A stretch of DNA of 64,000 nt. It comes from Hymenobacter volaticus. Its GTDB lineage: Bacteria; Bacteroidota; Bacteroidia; Cytophagales; Hymenobacteraceae. The position numbers were made by a program, and so were the translations under genes. The notes beneath the pieces are model-generated. The model worked only from the letters and a program-made list of their open reading frames with translations, had not been told where the DNA came from and ran no database searches. The DNA is taken from contig NZ_CP095069.1 of the NCBI RefSeq assembly GCF_022921055.1, positions 1 to 64,000 of the forward strand. Reading direction: 5' to 3'. Below, piece by piece: positions 55,800 to 64,000 of the stretch (within the stretch, counting starts at the first letter, position 1; each line of letters opens with the position of its first letter).

Positions 55800-55883
55800 A
55801 GCTAGGCCGGTCAGCACCGGCAGCCGGCTTGGTTCACTCCTACTGTTCCGTCATTAGTTTTCTGTTCATCCATAGCTGTTGTC

Positions 55884-58304
55884 ATGCTTCAGAACTATCT
55901 CAAAATCGCGTTGCGTAAGTTGTGGCGCAACAAGGCTTTTTCAGCTATCAATATTTTCGGGCTGGCTATTGGCCTCGCTACTTGCCTGATGATTATGCTG
56001 TTCGTGCAAAACGAGTTAAGCTACGACCGCTATAACGATAAGGCTGACCGCATTGTGCGCGTGGTGTTTCGAGGTTCGGTGCAGGGACAGAAGATGAAAG
56101 AGGCGAATGTGATGCCGCCGGTAGCCCGAACATTGCAAACAGAATATCCGGAAGTGCAGGCTGCTACTCGCCTGCGGGAAGGCGGTAGCCCCCGGATCAG
56201 CTACGGAGACAAGTCGTTCAAGGAAAGCAGCGTGGCCCTGGTGGACTCCAACTTCTTTCAGGTTTTCACCATTCCTTTGTTGCAGGGCGACGCCAAAACA
56301 GCGTTAGTTCAGCCCTACACGGTGGTTCTTTCGCAAGCCACTGCCCGCAAGTACTTTGGCAACGTGAATCCCATTGGCAAGGTGTTGACCTTCAAAGAAT
56401 GGAACCACTCCTGCAAAGTGACGGGCATTTTCGATAAGGTGCCGGCCAACTCACATTTCCATTTCGATATTTTCGCGGCTCTTGCTAGCAACCCGGAAGC
56501 CAAAGCCTCGTCATGGATGACCTCCAATTACTTCACCTACTTGGTGCTGCCAGAGGGTTACGACTATAAAAAGCTGGAGGCGAAACTGCCGCAGGTGGTC
56601 GACAAATATCTGGGTCCGCAGTTGCAGAAAGCGGTGGGCATGAGTTTCCAGCAGTTCCGGCAAAAAGGCAACGACTTAGGGCTGTTCCTGCAACCGCTCA
56701 CCGACATTCACTTGCGGTCCGATTTCACTGGCAATCTGGAAGCCGGCGGTGATGTGCGCTACGTATACATCTTCAGCTCGATTGCCGGGTTTGTGCTGCT
56801 CATTGCCTGCATCAATTTCATGAATCTTTCTACGGCTGGCGCCTCTAAGCGGGCCCGGGAGGTAGGCGTCCGGAAAGTGTTGGGGTCACTGCAAAGCCAG
56901 TTGGTTGGGCAGTTTCTGCTCGAATCCGTTCTGCTGACGCTGGTTTCTTTGATGCTAGCCGTAGTATTTGTGGCCGTAGCGCTACCCGTTTTCAACGACT
57001 TGGCCCAAAAACAGCTCACGTTCGACCTCATGGCTACTTGGTGGCTGTTGCCAGGTTTGGTGCTGTTCGGAGTGCTCATTGGGGTTTTTGCGGGCAGTTA
57101 CCCGGCCTTTTTCCTTTCTTCCTTCAATCCGGTGGCAGTGCTCAAGGGCAAGATCACTTCCGGTAAAGGCAGCTTAGGCTTACGGAGCGGTTTGGTTGTG
57201 TTTCAGTTCTGCATTTCCATCATACTGATGGTTAGCACGCTGGTCGTGTATCAGCAGCTTGAATACATTCAAAGCAAGAAGCTTGGCTACGACAAAGACC
57301 ACGTGCTGGTGCTGCCGGAAACCAATCTGCTGGGCAAGCACGCCGAAACGTTTCGGCAGCAGCTCCTGCAAGACCCGCGGGTGGTAAGTGTAAGCACCTC
57401 GGGTTACTTGCCCGCCGGCCAGACGTATTCCAACAACTTCCTGGTTTCCACCGACGACAATCCTACGCAGCTGCTGAAGGTACTTCGCTACGAAGTCGAC
57501 CCGCAGTACCTCCCCACGCTTGGCATTCAACTGACAACGGGCCGCAACTTTTCAACACGCCATTCCACCGATTCGACGGCTGTTATCTTGAATGAAACGG
57601 CTGCCAAGACGTTCGGCTGGGACAAAAACGACTTGAGCCATACCATATCCAACGCTGATAACCAGGGGCACAAAGTCACCTACCGAGTTATTGGCGTCAT
57701 CAAAGACTTTCATTTCAAATCTTTGCACGAACCCATCACCCCCCTAATCATGACGCTGGCTAACAGCTCGGGCGCCGTGATTGTGAAAGTGAAAGGCGCG
57801 GATCTGGCTGGCCTGGTGACGACATTGAAAGAGCAGTGGATGAAGTTTTCACCGGAAGAGCCATTCTCATACTCGTTTTTGGATGAGCGCTTCATGCAAA
57901 CTTACGAGGCCGAAAGAAAGCTAGGGCGCATTCTTTACCTCTTCGCCGGGCTCACCGTGTTGGTTGCTTGCCTGGGTTTATTTGGACTGGCAACGTTTAC
58001 AGCTGAGCAACGCACCAAAGAAATTGGCATCCGCAAGGTACTTGGCGCTTCAGTTACTAATATTGTTTCGCTGCTCTCCAAGGATTTCCTTAAGCTGGTT
58101 GTCGTGGCCAACGTAGTGGCGTGGCCGCTGGCCTGGTGGGCCATGCACCGCTGGCTGCAAGATTTTGCTTACCGCATTAACGTGAGTTGGTGGGTGTTTG
58201 TCTTGGTCGGCGCAGCAGCACTCCTGATTGCGCTGGTCACGGTGAGCGTGCAAGCAGTGCGGGCCGCTGCGGCCAACCCTATCAAAAACCTACGCGTCAA
58301 TTAA
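55884..58304 (+). CDS. MacB-like ABC permease, 806 aa
   Basis: The third tandem permease, starting MLQNYLKIALRKLWRNKAFSAINIFGLAIGLATCLMIMLFVQNELSYDRY, with the periplasmic domain (VQAATRLREGGSPRISYGDKSFKES) and FtsX blocks SIAGFVLLIACINFMNLSTAGASKRAREVGVRKVLGSLQSQLVGQFLLESVLL and VLVACLGLFGLATFTAEQRTKEIGIRKVLGASVTNIVSLLSKDFLKLVVVA. It ends VSVQAVRAAAANPIKNLRVN. A terminator hairpin follows at 58375, so this is the last gene of the operon. Confidence 0.93.
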   Translation: MLQNYLKIALRKLWRNKAFSAINIFGLAIGLATCLMIMLFVQNELSYDRYNDKADRIVRVVFRGSVQGQKMKEANVMPPVARTLQTEYPEVQAATRLREGGSPRISYGDKSFKESSVALVDSNFFQVFTIPLLQGDAKTALVQPYTVVLSQATARKYFGNVNPIGKVLTFKEWNHSCKVTGIFDKVPANSHFHFDIFAALASNPEAKASSWMTSNYFTYLVLPEGYDYKKLEAKLPQVVDKYLGPQLQKAVGMSFQQFRQKGNDLGLFLQPLTDIHLRSDFTGNLEAGGDVRYVYIFSSIAGFVLLIACINFMNLSTAGASKRAREVGVRKVLGSLQSQLVGQFLLESVLLTLVSLMLAVVFVAVALPVFNDLAQKQLTFDLMATWWLLPGLVLFGVLIGVFAGSYPAFFLSSFNPVAVLKGKITSGKGSLGLRSGLVVFQFCISIILMVSTLVVYQQLEYIQSKKLGYDKDHVLVLPETNLLGKHAETFRQQLLQDPRVVSVSTSGYLPAGQTYSNNFLVSTDDNPTQLLKVLRYEVDPQYLPTLGIQLTTGRNFSTRHSTDSTAVILNETAAKTFGWDKNDLSHTISNADNQGHKVTYRVIGVIKDFHFKSLHEPITPLIMTLANSSGAVIVKVKGADLAGLVTTLKEQWMKFSPEEPFSYSFLDERFMQTYEAERKLGRILYLFAGLTVLVACLGLFGLATFTAEQRTKEIGIRKVLGASVTNIVSLLSKDFLKLVVVANVVAWPLAWWAMHRWLQDFAYRINVSWWVFVLVGAAALLIALVTVSVQAVRAAAANPIKNLRVN

Positions 58305-58374
58305 GCGGCTGACACTAAACTCAGGTTGAAACGCTGCAAAACTTAGTGAAGCCTATTTCGCTTCCTGGCTACAA

Positions 58375-58403
58375 AAAAAGCCCCTCACTAGAAGGGGCTT
58401 TTT
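58375..58403. terminator. Bidirectional terminator between convergent efflux operons
   Basis: AAAAAGCCCCT at 58375-58385 pairs perfectly with AGGGGCTTTTT at 58393-58403 across a 7-base loop. The T run on either strand suits termination of both the permease operon (plus) and the RND operon (minus). Confidence 0.92.
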
Positions 58404-58456
58404 GCTGTTGTGCTTTTTCTTGCCTGTATCGGAGACGGGGCAAGAACAGGCGTTAC

Positions 58457-59899
58457 TTATTGCTTCCAACCACCACCTAATGCCCGATATACATTAATCG
58501 TAGCGTTCAGTTGCTGCATTTTGGTTTCAATCAAATCGAACTTCGACTCCAAGGCGTCGCGCTGCGTGAACAACACTTCGGTATAGTCGGCTCTGGCGGA
58601 GCGGAACAGGCTGCTAGAAATCGTGCTCGATTGGTTGAGGGCCTGTACGGCCTTGGCTTTCTCGTCGTAGCTCTGGGCCAGGTTATTGATGTTGGCAAGC
58701 TGATTGGCTACCTCCACGTAGGCGTTAAGTATGGTCCGCTCGTAGTTGTACACTGCCTGCGTCTGCACGGCGTTGGCGTTGCCGTACACCGCTTTGATGC
58801 CATTGCGGTTAACCAAAGGCGCTACCAAATCACCGGCCAAAGAGTACAGCATGGATTCAGGCGTGGAGAACAACAAGCCAGGCTTGAAAGCGGCGAACCC
58901 TGCGGTGCCGGTGATGCGTAGCGCTGGATAAAAGTTGGCTCGGGCCACCTTCACGTCCAGTTTTGTAGCCGCCAATTGCTGTTCGGCCTGCCGGATATCG
59001 GGTCGGTTTTGCAACAGTTGCGCCGGAACTCCTGCCTGCACAACAGTCGGCACCAAATCGTTGAACGAGTCGGAGTTGCGCACTATTGGTCGCGGATACC
59101 GGCCCACCAAGAAGTTGATCCAGTTTTCGGTTTCCACAATGCGCTGCTGTATGTTGTACTGCAGGCTGCGGGTGTTGTGCACCTGCGCTTCAAAGCGTTG
59201 GACTGCCAACTCCGTCACGCGGGCCGACTCCTTTTGCAGCTTCACCAGTTCTAGGGCATTGCTTTGCAACTCGATGTTCTGCCGAGTGATGGCCAACTGG
59301 TTGTCGAGCGCCAGCAGTTCGTAATAGGAATTGGCAATTTCGGCAATCAGGTTGGTGACTGTGAAATTCCGGCCTTCAACGGTTGCTAGGTACCGGTTGG
59401 CGGCTGCGGCGCGGGCGTTGCGCAACTTATGCCAGATGTCCACTTCCCAGCTAGCCACCGCCCCAATCTGGTAGTTTGGCAACGGGTCGGGCGTGCGCTT
59501 ATCGTGCTGGATGTTGATGTTTTCCTCCGTGGCGCCTTGTAGCGTGTACCGCCCCGGGCGCTCGGCTTCGGCCTTGGCACCCAAGCCCACAAAAGGCAGG
59601 TACTCGCCTTTTCTGATTTGCACTTCGTTGCGGGCAATCTGGATTTCCTGCAGGGCGATATTGAGCTCCTGATTGTTTTGCAGCGCCGTATCAATCAGGG
59701 CAATCAGGTTCGGATCGGTGAAAAACTGTTTCCACCGAAGCGTGGCGGTGCTGGTTGTATCCTTAGCAGTGGCGGTGGAGTAGCTAGCCGGCACGTTGCG
59801 GCTCTCTTTTCTTGCCACCAACCCCGGCGTTGTACACGCCGCTGCTGCTACCGCTAGAAGGGCCGCGCTCAGGCTTTGATAAATACGTTTCTTAAGCAT
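58457..59899 (-). CDS. NodT-family outer-membrane efflux lipoprotein (TolC-like)
   Basis: The outer-membrane channel of the RND pump encoded just upstream. ATG at 59899 (MLKKRIYQSLSAALLAVAAAACTTPG) gives a lipoprotein signal with the cysteine at residue 22; the frame also opens at 59917. Two outer-membrane efflux repeats are visible, the first around LIALIDTALQNNQELNIALQEIQIARNEVQIRKGEYLPFVGLGA and the second around LLQNRPDIRQAEQQLAATKLDVKVARANFYPALRITG, with QNRPDIRQAEQ a hallmark of the NodT group. Its start overlaps the RND pump stop by eight bases. At 480 residues it has a normal length. Confidence 0.93.
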   Translation of the reverse strand: MLKKRIYQSLSAALLAVAAAACTTPGLVARKESRNVPASYSTATAKDTTSTATLRWKQFFTDPNLIALIDTALQNNQELNIALQEIQIARNEVQIRKGEYLPFVGLGAKAEAERPGRYTLQGATEENINIQHDKRTPDPLPNYQIGAVASWEVDIWHKLRNARAAAANRYLATVEGRNFTVTNLIAEIANSYYELLALDNQLAITRQNIELQSNALELVKLQKESARVTELAVQRFEAQVHNTRSLQYNIQQRIVETENWINFLVGRYPRPIVRNSDSFNDLVPTVVQAGVPAQLLQNRPDIRQAEQQLAATKLDVKVARANFYPALRITGTAGFAAFKPGLLFSTPESMLYSLAGDLVAPLVNRNGIKAVYGNANAVQTQAVYNYERTILNAYVEVANQLANINNLAQSYDEKAKAVQALNQSSTISSSLFRSARADYTEVLFTQRDALESKFDLIETKMQQLNATINVYRALGGGWKQ

Positions 59900-62800
59900 G
59901 AGTCTCAACTTCTTCAACTAAAACATGCGGCTCGAATTCTGAGAGGGGGTGCTCGTTTTCATCCCCAATTAGTTTGCGGCCGGCGGCAAGAGTGCCAAAA
60001 ATGTAATACAGGCCGGGCACAATGATTACCCCGAAAACGGTACCGAACAGCATTCCACCTAGGGCCGACGTACCAATAGTGCGGTTGCCAATAGCCCCGG
60101 CGCCGGTAGCCAACACCAGCGGAATCAGGCCGGCAATAAAGGCGAACGAGGTCATCAGAATCGGGCGGAAACGGACCTTAGCGCCTTCAATAGCCGCATC
60201 ACGGATCGACATGCCTTCCTCGTGCTTCTGCACCGCAAATTCCACGATCAGTACGGCGTTCTTACCAAGCAGACCCACCAGCATCACCAAGCCGACTTGG
60301 GCGTAGATGTTATTGGCCAGGCCCAGCGTTTTGATGAGCAGGAACGAGCCGAAGATACCCGCCGGCAAAGACAAGATGACGGCCAGCGGCAACAAGAAGC
60401 TTTCGTACTGCGCGGCTAGCACCAAGTACACGAAGGCTAACACCACCAAGAAGATATAGATGGCCTCGTTACCGCGCGACACCTCGTCTTTCGACAAGCC
60501 ACCCCAGTCGATGTCGTAGCCACGGGGCAGGGTTTTCTTGGCTACTTCCTGTACTGCTTTGAGGGCCTCACCCGAGCTGTAACCCGCGGCAGCGTCGCCG
60601 CGAATGGAGGCCGTGGGGTACATGTTGTAGCGGTTGATTTCGTTGGCACCCTGGCCTTTCACGATTTTCATGAAGGCTGAAAACGGCACCATCTCGCCCT
60701 TGTCGTTTTTCACCCACATGTCCAGAATGTCCTTGGGCAAGCGGCGGTACTCCGGCGAAGCCTGCACAAACACCTTGAAGAAGCGCTGGTACTTGATAAA
60801 GCCCAACTCGTAGGTCGAGCCTACCATGATGCTTAGCGTGTTCATGGCATTGCCAATGCTCACGCCTTTCTGCATAGCCAACTGGTTGTCGATCTGCAGC
60901 TCGTATTGCGGATAGTTAGCCGAGAAGAAGGTAAACAGGCCAGCTAGTTCCTTGCGCTTTTTCAACTCGGCCATGAAGTCCTCGTTCACCTTTTCCAGTG
61001 CCTTGTAGTCGCCGGTGCTGGTTTTGTCGAGCAACTGCAGCTGGAAACCACCTGCCGCGCCGTAGCCGGGTACTGCCGGTGGCTCGAAGAATTCGATGGT
61101 CGCGCCGGGAATTTCCTTGGCCTTTTTCTCTAGGTTCTCCACGATGTCGTGGATGGACTCCTTACGCTCATGCCACGGCTTGAGGTTGATGAGCAGCGTA
61201 CCGGCGTTGGAGCCGCGGCCTTCGGTGAGTACCTCGTAACCAGCCAAGCTCGAAATGCTTTCAATGCCCGGCACATTTTCTGCAAGCTTCGAGAGCTGTT
61301 GCGACAAGGCGTTGGTGCGTTCTAGCGTTGAGCCGGGCGGCGTCTGAATAATGGCATAGAGCATGCCTTGGTCCTCGGCCGGGATGAAGCCTGTAGGCAG
61401 CGTCGACGAGATGCCGAAGATGCCCACCCCAAAGGCAAGCAGAATAGCGAAGGTGAACACGCGGCGGTCCACCACTTTTTCCAACAGGGTGGTGTAGCGG
61501 CCGGTCAGGCGCTCAAACCCGCGGTTAAACCAGTCGATGAAGCGGTTGATGGGCGTCTTCTTGCGGGGCTGGCCGTGCGTGTTCTTCAGAATCATGGCGC
61601 ACAGCACCGGCGTCAAGGTCAAGGCCACAATACCGGAAATGACAATAGACGAGGCCATCGTAATCGAGAACTGGCGGTAGAAAATACCCACCGGACCGCT
61701 CATGAAGGCTACCGGCACAAATACGGCCGTCATCAGGATGGTAATGGCGATGATAGCACCGCTGATTTCGCCCACTACCTCGCGCACCGCTCCGTAGGGC
61801 GATAGGTGCTTTTCTTCCATCTTGGCGTGCACCGCTTCCACGACCACAATGGCATCGTCGACCACAATACCGATGGCCAGCACCAGCGCAAACAGCGTAA
61901 TCATGTTGATGGTCATCCCGAATGCCTGCATGGCAATGAAGGCACCGACCAATGACACCGGCACGGCAATAATCGGGATGAGCGTACTGCGCCAGTCGCC
62001 GAGGAACAGGAACACCACCAGGGCTACCAGAATAAAGGCATCGCGCAGGGTATGAATTACGTTCTCTGTGGAGGCGTCGAGGAAGTTCGACACGTCGTAG
62101 CTGATCTTGTAGTCCATGCCGGGCGGCATGGTTTTCTTCAATTCTTCGAGCTTGGCTTTCACACTCTTAATCACCTCACTAGCGTTCGAGCCGTAGGTTT
62201 GCTTGAGCATAATAGCCGCCGAAGGATAGCCATCTAGGTTGGAATAGATGTCGTAGAACTCCGAGCCCAGCTCCACATTGGCTACGTCCTTGAGGCGCAG
62301 CGTTTCGCCGTTGGAGTTGGCCTTGATGATGACGTTCTTATACTCCTCCACGTCATTGAAGCGGCCTTTATACGTCAGCACGTATTCCAGTGCTGAAGCC
62401 TCTTTACCATCCGAGCGGCCGATACGGCCCGGCGAGCCGATAACGCTCTGGTCATTCAGGGCCTCCATCACGTCGTCAACGGACAGATTGTAGGCGCGCA
62501 TGCGGTCCGGCTTCAGCCACACGCGCATGGCGTACTGGCGGCTACCCAAGATGCTGGCCCGGCCAATACCGTCGATACGCTGAATTTCGGGTAGCATGTT
62601 CACCCCAGCGAAGTTGAAGAGGTACCGCATGTCGGTATTCTTGTCTTTGCTGTAGAGGTTCACATACATCAGCATGTTCGGCACCACGCGGTTTACCACT
62701 ACGCCTTCACGCTGCACCAACACCGGCAAACGGTTCAGAATCTGCGCGATACGGGTGTTTACGTTCACCACCGCTTGCTCGGGGTCAGTACCTAGCTTGA

Positions 62801-63080
62801 AGACGATCTGAATGTTGGCTTCCCCGGCGCTAACTGCGTCGGAGGTCATGTACTTCATGCCCGGCACACCGTTAATGGCCTGCTCGAGCGGGATAAGCAC
62901 CGATTCGGTCAGCACCTTAGCGCTGGCGCCCGGATACGCCGTGCTCACCATTACCATGGGCGGCGAAATCTCCGGGAATTGGGACGTGGGCAGGGTATTG
63001 ATGGCCAGAATACCCAGGAACATGATTACCACCGATATAACGATGGCAAACACGGGGCGGCGAAGGAATCTACTGAACAT
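59892..63080 (-). CDS. RND-family HAE1-type efflux pump, inner-membrane subunit (AcrB-like)
   Basis: A 1062-residue proton-driven inner-membrane exporter. The N-terminus is FLRRPVFAIVISVVIMFLGILAINTLPTSQFPEISPP, followed by the periplasmic porter region (STAYPGASAKVLTESVLIPLEQAINGVPGM). The proton relay with paired aspartates is at LVLAIGIVVDDAIVVVEAVHAKM in helix 4, with the lysine-bearing helix in GLLGKNAVLIVEFAVQKHEEGMSIRDAA. The internal repeat around NLSVDDVMEALNDQS and PTGFIPAEDQGMLYAIIQTPPG is typical of AcrB. It lies after the adaptor gene and overlaps the outer-membrane component, so all three form one operon on the minus strand. Confidence 0.95.
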   Translation of the reverse strand: MFSRFLRRPVFAIVISVVIMFLGILAINTLPTSQFPEISPPMVMVSTAYPGASAKVLTESVLIPLEQAINGVPGMKYMTSDAVSAGEANIQIVFKLGTDPEQAVVNVNTRIAQILNRLPVLVQREGVVVNRVVPNMLMYVNLYSKDKNTDMRYLFNFAGVNMLPEIQRIDGIGRASILGSRQYAMRVWLKPDRMRAYNLSVDDVMEALNDQSVIGSPGRIGRSDGKEASALEYVLTYKGRFNDVEEYKNVIIKANSNGETLRLKDVANVELGSEFYDIYSNLDGYPSAAIMLKQTYGSNASEVIKSVKAKLEELKKTMPPGMDYKISYDVSNFLDASTENVIHTLRDAFILVALVVFLFLGDWRSTLIPIIAVPVSLVGAFIAMQAFGMTINMITLFALVLAIGIVVDDAIVVVEAVHAKMEEKHLSPYGAVREVVGEISGAIIAITILMTAVFVPVAFMSGPVGIFYRQFSITMASSIVISGIVALTLTPVLCAMILKNTHGQPRKKTPINRFIDWFNRGFERLTGRYTTLLEKVVDRRVFTFAILLAFGVGIFGISSTLPTGFIPAEDQGMLYAIIQTPPGSTLERTNALSQQLSKLAENVPGIESISSLAGYEVLTEGRGSNAGTLLINLKPWHERKESIHDIVENLEKKAKEIPGATIEFFEPPAVPGYGAAGGFQLQLLDKTSTGDYKALEKVNEDFMAELKKRKELAGLFTFFSANYPQYELQIDNQLAMQKGVSIGNAMNTLSIMVGSTYELGFIKYQRFFKVFVQASPEYRRLPKDILDMWVKNDKGEMVPFSAFMKIVKGQGANEINRYNMYPTASIRGDAAAGYSSGEALKAVQEVAKKTLPRGYDIDWGGLSKDEVSRGNEAIYIFLVVLAFVYLVLAAQYESFLLPLAVILSLPAGIFGSFLLIKTLGLANNIYAQVGLVMLVGLLGKNAVLIVEFAVQKHEEGMSIRDAAIEGAKVRFRPILMTSFAFIAGLIPLVLATGAGAIGNRTIGTSALGGMLFGTVFGVIIVPGLYYIFGTLAAGRKLIGDENEHPLSEFEPHVLVEEVETHA

Positions 63081-63113
63081 TATCTAGTTGTTCGTGGCTG
63101 TGATGAGGTGCCT

Positions 63114-64000
63114 CTATTCAGAGTACACTTTCAGGTGCGAGATAACCGACTTCGGTTCTTGGTACTTGAAGCTGATTTTGTCCCCGTCTTTCACTTTGCG
63201 GATGCCTTCCAGCATGATTTTGTCGTCTGCTTTCAGACCCGAAGAGATGATGTAGAGGTCCGGCATTTCCGATGCCACCACCACTTCCGTCTGGTGCACC
63301 ACGTTCTTCTTGTCCACCACGTACACGAACTTCTTCTCGAGCACCTCGAACGTGGCTTTCTGTGGCACAATCAGGGCGTGCTTAAGCGGCACTGTCATCA
63401 GCACGCTGCCGGTTTCGCCGTTGCGGAGCAGCCCTTTAGGGTTGGGGAAAGTGGCTCGAAAGGCAATGTTGCCGGTTTCATTGTTGAAGTCGGCCTCGAT
63501 GGTTTGCACTACGCCAGTCTCGTCGAATACCTCGTTGTTGGCCATCCGTAGTTTAACGTGCATGTTGTTGCCGGTCTGTGCGTGGGCCTTATAAGACAGA
63601 TACTCCGCTTCCGGCACGTTGTAGTACACCCACATCTTGCTGTTATCCGAAAGAGTTGTCAGCAAGTCGCCCTCGTCAACCAAGCTACCCAACCGAGCCT
63701 GGAAGTGGTCCATGATGCCACTGAATGGCGCTTTGATGGCCGTGAATTGCAGGTGCGTTTGTGCCAACGACACTTCGGCTTGCGCTTTGTCGAGCTTGGC
63801 TTGGGCCAAGGCTAACTCGTTGGGTGACACCACGTTGTTGTCGGCTAGCTTCTTGGTGTTCTGATACTCGATGTTGACGAACTTGGCTTCGGCCTGCGAT
63901 TTTTTCAATTCTGCCTGATAGAGCATCGGCATGATCTGAAACATCATCTGTCCTTTTTCAACGTACTGTCCCTCGTCTACAAAAATCTTCTGCAGATAAC
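63114..64000 (-). CDS. RND efflux membrane-fusion protein (AcrA-like), 5' end outside the window
   Basis: The periplasmic adaptor of the RND pump; the visible part starts mid-protein and reads through the last base of the window, so the N-terminal signal is missing. Visible are the coiled-coil hairpin (LYQAELKKSQAEAKFVNIEYQNTKKLADNNVVSPNELALAQAKLDKAQAEVSLAQTHL), the second lipoyl half (TAIKAPFSGIMDHFQARLGSLVDEGDLL), the beta-barrel (NMHVKLRMANNEVFDETGVVQTIEADF, GSVLMTVPLKHALIVPQKATFEV) and the proximal domain ending SVISHLKVYSE. Its stop lies about 33 bases ahead of the pump gene. Confidence 0.92.
   Translation of the reverse strand, partial: YLQKIFVDEGQYVEKGQMMFQIMPMLYQAELKKSQAEAKFVNIEYQNTKKLADNNVVSPNELALAQAKLDKAQAEVSLAQTHLQFTAIKAPFSGIMDHFQARLGSLVDEGDLLTTLSDNSKMWVYYNVPEAEYLSYKAHAQTGNNMHVKLRMANNEVFDETGVVQTIEADFNNETGNIAFRATFPNPKGLLRNGETGSVLMTVPLKHALIVPQKATFEVLEKKFVYVVDKKNVVHQTEVVVASEMPDLYIISSGLKADDKIMLEGIRKVKDGDKISFKYQEPKSVISHLKVYSE

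Overview
The window looks like a chromosomal segment of a Bacteroidota bacterium, most likely Hymenobacter or a close relative. The signs are two SusC/SusD outer-membrane pairs, a FecI-type sigma/FecR anti-sigma pair, weak or absent Shine-Dalgarno sequences, several probable GTG starts, MacB-like permeases of about 800 residues, and a moderately high G+C content. I saw no rRNA, tRNA, CRISPR array, transposase or phage genes. The genus is inferred from protein style, not from a search.

Layout. 1-8.4 kb: the end of an M14-type carboxypeptidase, two strong hairpins, a small hypothetical gene, then an ECF sigma factor, FecR anti-sigma factor, SusC (with STN domain) and SusD lipoprotein. 8.5-15.8 kb: a TPP riboswitch followed on the minus strand by thiS-thiC-thiD-thiE-thiG-thiH-thiF(rhodanese), with a TenI/ThiE-like gene converging on it. 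16-28.3 kb: mixed single genes, namely a DUF4184-like membrane protein, a STAS protein, a formylglycine-generating enzyme next to an arylsulfatase, a 2H phosphoesterase, an NTF2-like protein, an AraC regulator with an SDR, a type-B carboxylesterase and an adenosine-deaminase-family enzyme. 28.4-41.9 kb: a chitin/N-acetylglucosamine utilisation locus, read on the minus strand as NagB-deacetylase fusion, FucP-like MFS transporter, GH18, SusC, SusD and GH20, with a divergent LacI-type regulator. Near-identical palindromic operators lie in front of susC and in the nagB/lacI gap. 41.9-45.6 kb: an NmrA-like reductase and a TetR regulator facing each other across a perfect 39-bp palindrome, a second SDR and a small hypothetical gene. 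45.7-58.4 kb: an NtrB/NtrC-type two-component system divergent from a membrane-fusion protein, an ABC ATPase and three tandem MacB-like permeases, with a sigma-54-like promoter and tandem repeats between. 58.4-64 kb: an RND tripartite efflux operon on the minus strand, cut by the window end.

Two points stand out. First, the chitin locus can be read as one regulon because one exact 22-bp sequence, centred on GTGTGCGCACAC, occurs at both control points. Second, six genes (thiF-rhodanese, thiC, the formylglycine-generating enzyme, the carboxylesterase, GH20 and the MFS transporter, which has two breaks) are interrupted by apparent one-base contractions of short homopolymer runs. All seven breaks are restored by adding one base. 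This pattern points to assembly or read errors more than to real gene decay.

Everything here is read by eye. Domain assignments rest on recognised motifs and family resemblance, not on database searches.
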